NCBI GenBank assembly: GCA_003857395.1
Contig: RPRC01000241.1
Coordinates: forward strand, 1 to 8,749
Reading direction: 5' to 3'
DNA: 8,749 bases
Origin: Geobacter sp.
GTDB taxonomy: Bacteria > Desulfobacterota > Desulfuromonadia > Geobacterales > Geobacteraceae
The notes beneath the pieces were generated by a model, which ran no database searches, had not been told where the DNA came from, and saw only the letters and a program-made list of their open reading frames with translations. Below are positions 7,656 through 8,749 of the stretch, piece after piece. How positions within the stretch are numbered: position 1 is the stretch's first letter; the number at the start of each line of letters is the position of its first letter. Position numbers and translations under genes: made by a program.

Positions 7656-8444
7656 TTAATCCACTTTTGTGGATTTTTCCTTGTCGATTTCGATGGCAGC
7701 ATAGGCTGAATGATTATGGATGGATTCGAAATTTTCCGCCGACACGGCAAACCAGGTGATATTATCCATCTTCAGGAGACGGAGTGCCGCCTCACGGACC
7801 ATATCCTCCACGAAACGGGGGTTTTCGAAGGCCTGCTCGGTGACGAACTTTTCATCCTCCCTCTTCAGCAGGGAATAGACCGGACTGCTGCCGCACTCTT
7901 CGATGGCAACAACCAAGTCCTCTATCCAGACAAATTCCCGGTATCGCACCTGCACGGCAATGATGCCACGCTGGTTGTGCGCACCGAAACGGCTCAGTTC
8001 CTTGCTGCACGGACAGAGCGAGGTAACCGGGACCCGGATCTCCAGGATGAAGTCAAAATCAGTGGACAGGGTGGCGAGGAAACGGCAGGTATATTCCATG
8101 AGACTCAGGGCACCGGATACCGGAGCACGCTTCTCAATAAAGTAGGGGAACTCCATTTCCAGGTGGGCGCTGGATGCGCCGAGCTTTTCCTTGATATTCT
8201 GGAGCGTGGTCTCCATCTTGTCCAGAGCCATCTCTTTGCGGTGTGCATTCAGGATCTCCACAAAACGGCTCATATGAGTCCCCTTGAAATGGTGGGGAAG
8301 ATCCACGTACATATTTACCCGTGCCACGGTATGCTGGAAGGCGTCGTTCTTGTCCATCACCACGATGGGATACGAAATATCCTTGACCCCCACTTTGTTG
8401 ATGGCAAGCTTGCGGAAATCCGGTGTTTTCTGCACATCACTCAT
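7656..8444 (-). CDS. folE2: GTP cyclohydrolase FolE2 (type IB)
   Basis: FolE2 converts GTP to 7,8-dihydroneopterin triphosphate, the entry to folate and to preQ0/queuosine synthesis. It is unrelated in sequence to FolE and less dependent on zinc. The 262 residues match the family length. Typical stretches are KVGVKDISYPI (17-27), HHFKGTHMSRF (51-61), the metal/active-site region SLCPCSKELSRFGAHNQRG (142-160, with Cys144, Cys146 and His156) and SAENFESIHNHSAYA (235-249). The start ATG 8444 (MSDVQKTPDFRK) fits the family, with GGGG 11 bases upstream. A GTG at 8480 in the same frame overlaps the queC stop as GTGA and would add 12 residues ([11 protein letters not shown]), so coupled translation from it is possible. 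It is next to queC, which suggests its main product here goes to 7-deazaguanine synthesis. Confidence 0.95.
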   Translation of the reverse strand: MSDVQKTPDFRKLAINKVGVKDISYPIVVMDKNDAFQHTVARVNMYVDLPHHFKGTHMSRFVEILNAHRKEMALDKMETTLQNIKEKLGASSAHLEMEFPYFIEKRAPVSGALSLMEYTCRFLATLSTDFDFILEIRVPVTSLCPCSKELSRFGAHNQRGIIAVQVRYREFVWIEDLVVAIEECGSSPVYSLLKREDEKFVTEQAFENPRFVEDMVREAALRLLKMDNITWFAVSAENFESIHNHSAYAAIEIDKEKSTKVD

Positions 8445-8476
8445 GGGAGCGGCCGCCCCTTTTTTCTCCGTACCCT

Positions 8477-8749
8477 TCACCCCTCACCCCTCAGAACATA
8501 TGCCAGCGGATCCTTTACCCCTGCCTCCGCAAACCCCTTGAGCCGCAAGCGGCAGGAATCGCACTGCCCACAGGCGAGACCCTCTGGTGTCGGGTCATAG
8601 CAGGAATGAGTCTTCCCGTAATCAACGCCCAGTTCAAGCCCCCGCCGGATTATTTCGGCTTTGGTCAAATGGATGAGGGGAGTATGTATCCGGTACTTGC
8701 CGGCCCCTTCCACGGCAGCCTTGGTAGCCAGGTTGGCAAGGGTTTCAAA
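8477..8749 (-). CDS. queC: 7-cyano-7-deazaguanine (preQ0) synthase QueC, C-terminal part
   Basis: QueC converts 7-carboxy-7-deazaguanine and ammonia to preQ0 using ATP. The frame is open to the right edge, so only the last 90 residues are seen; the N-terminal ATP-binding loop lies outside. Residues in view are [29 protein letters not shown] and the zinc site, in which the Cys of SCY is followed by CGQCDSC and then [11 protein letters not shown], giving the C-x9-C-x2-C-x2-C pattern of the family, and DPLAYV near the end. It precedes folE2 on the same strand with at most a 32-base gap, and overlaps it if folE2 starts at GTG 8480. The last codons and stop lie in a duplicated TGAGGGG stretch (8477-8492). 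An internal GTG (8713) is not the real start because coding continues upstream of it. Confidence 0.95.
   Translation of the reverse strand, partial: FETLANLATKAAVEGAGKYRIHTPLIHLTKAEIIRRGLELGVDYGKTHSCYDPTPEGLACGQCDSCRLRLKGFAEAGVKDPLAYVLRGEG

Noticed and set aside
7658..7675. Hairpin AATCCAC-TTTT-GTGGATT at the end of folE2, as a folE2 terminator
   Set aside because: On the minus strand it is followed by AAATATG, not a U-run. The T-run is on the + strand, where no gene ends nearby. The arms are better read as DnaA-box-like sequence.
7710..8600. 296-codon + strand open frame opposite folE2 and queC
   Set aside because: It is the shadow of two well-recognised genes on the other strand; the His-rich product has no family features.

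Overview
The window reads as a chromosomal housekeeping stretch from a Gram-negative bacterium. I infer the Desulfuromonadales/Geobacterales (Geobacter/Pelobacter type). The reasons are the tightly coupled hisZ-purA pair, an HisZ regulatory subunit (which pairs with short-form HisG), a FolE2-type GTP cyclohydrolase next to queC, a beta-barrel outer-membrane protein with a signal peptide, and a sigma-54 type promoter. No phage, transposase or CRISPR is visible.

Layout. 1-744 (-): N-terminal 248 residues of a porin-like outer-membrane protein that runs off the left edge. 745-1452: about 700 bases with no confident gene. This stretch holds a good sigma-54 (-24/-12) element facing the porin, a cluster of AGAACAC repeats and a palindrome about 150 bp upstream of it, and a doubtful 43-residue ORF on the + strand. 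1453-1499: a long bidirectional terminator hairpin. 1504-1662 (-): tandem tRNA-Glu(TTC) and tRNA-Lys(TTT) with their own sigma-70 promoter at 1681-1709. 1740-4357 (-): hisZ-purA, two bases apart, with a sigma-70-like promoter upstream. 4563-5513 (-): trxB. 5693-6901 (+): ilvA, divergent from trxB across a 179-bp region with back-to-back promoters. 6916-7575 (-): a DUF2064/TIGR04282 nucleotidyltransferase-like protein. 7568-7652: a cluster of DnaA boxes. 7656-8749 (-): folE2 and the 3' part of queC, which runs off the right edge.

How the genes work together. HisZ is the regulatory subunit for the first step of histidine synthesis. That step consumes ATP and feeds AICAR into purine synthesis, and PurA commits IMP to AMP, so the hisZ-purA pairing links the two pathways. 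QueC and FolE2 both serve 7-deazaguanine (preQ0/queuosine) synthesis, and FolE2 also feeds folate. TrxB and IlvA are ordinary redox and isoleucine-pathway enzymes.

The most unexpected element is the set of four DnaA-box-like 9-mers in one orientation between 7568 and 7652. Two match TTATCCACA exactly and two have one mismatch, and a 19-bp AT tract lies among them. No dnaA, dnaN or other origin-marker gene is present. It could be an origin, a DnaA-titration site or a DnaA-controlled promoter, and sequence alone cannot decide between these.
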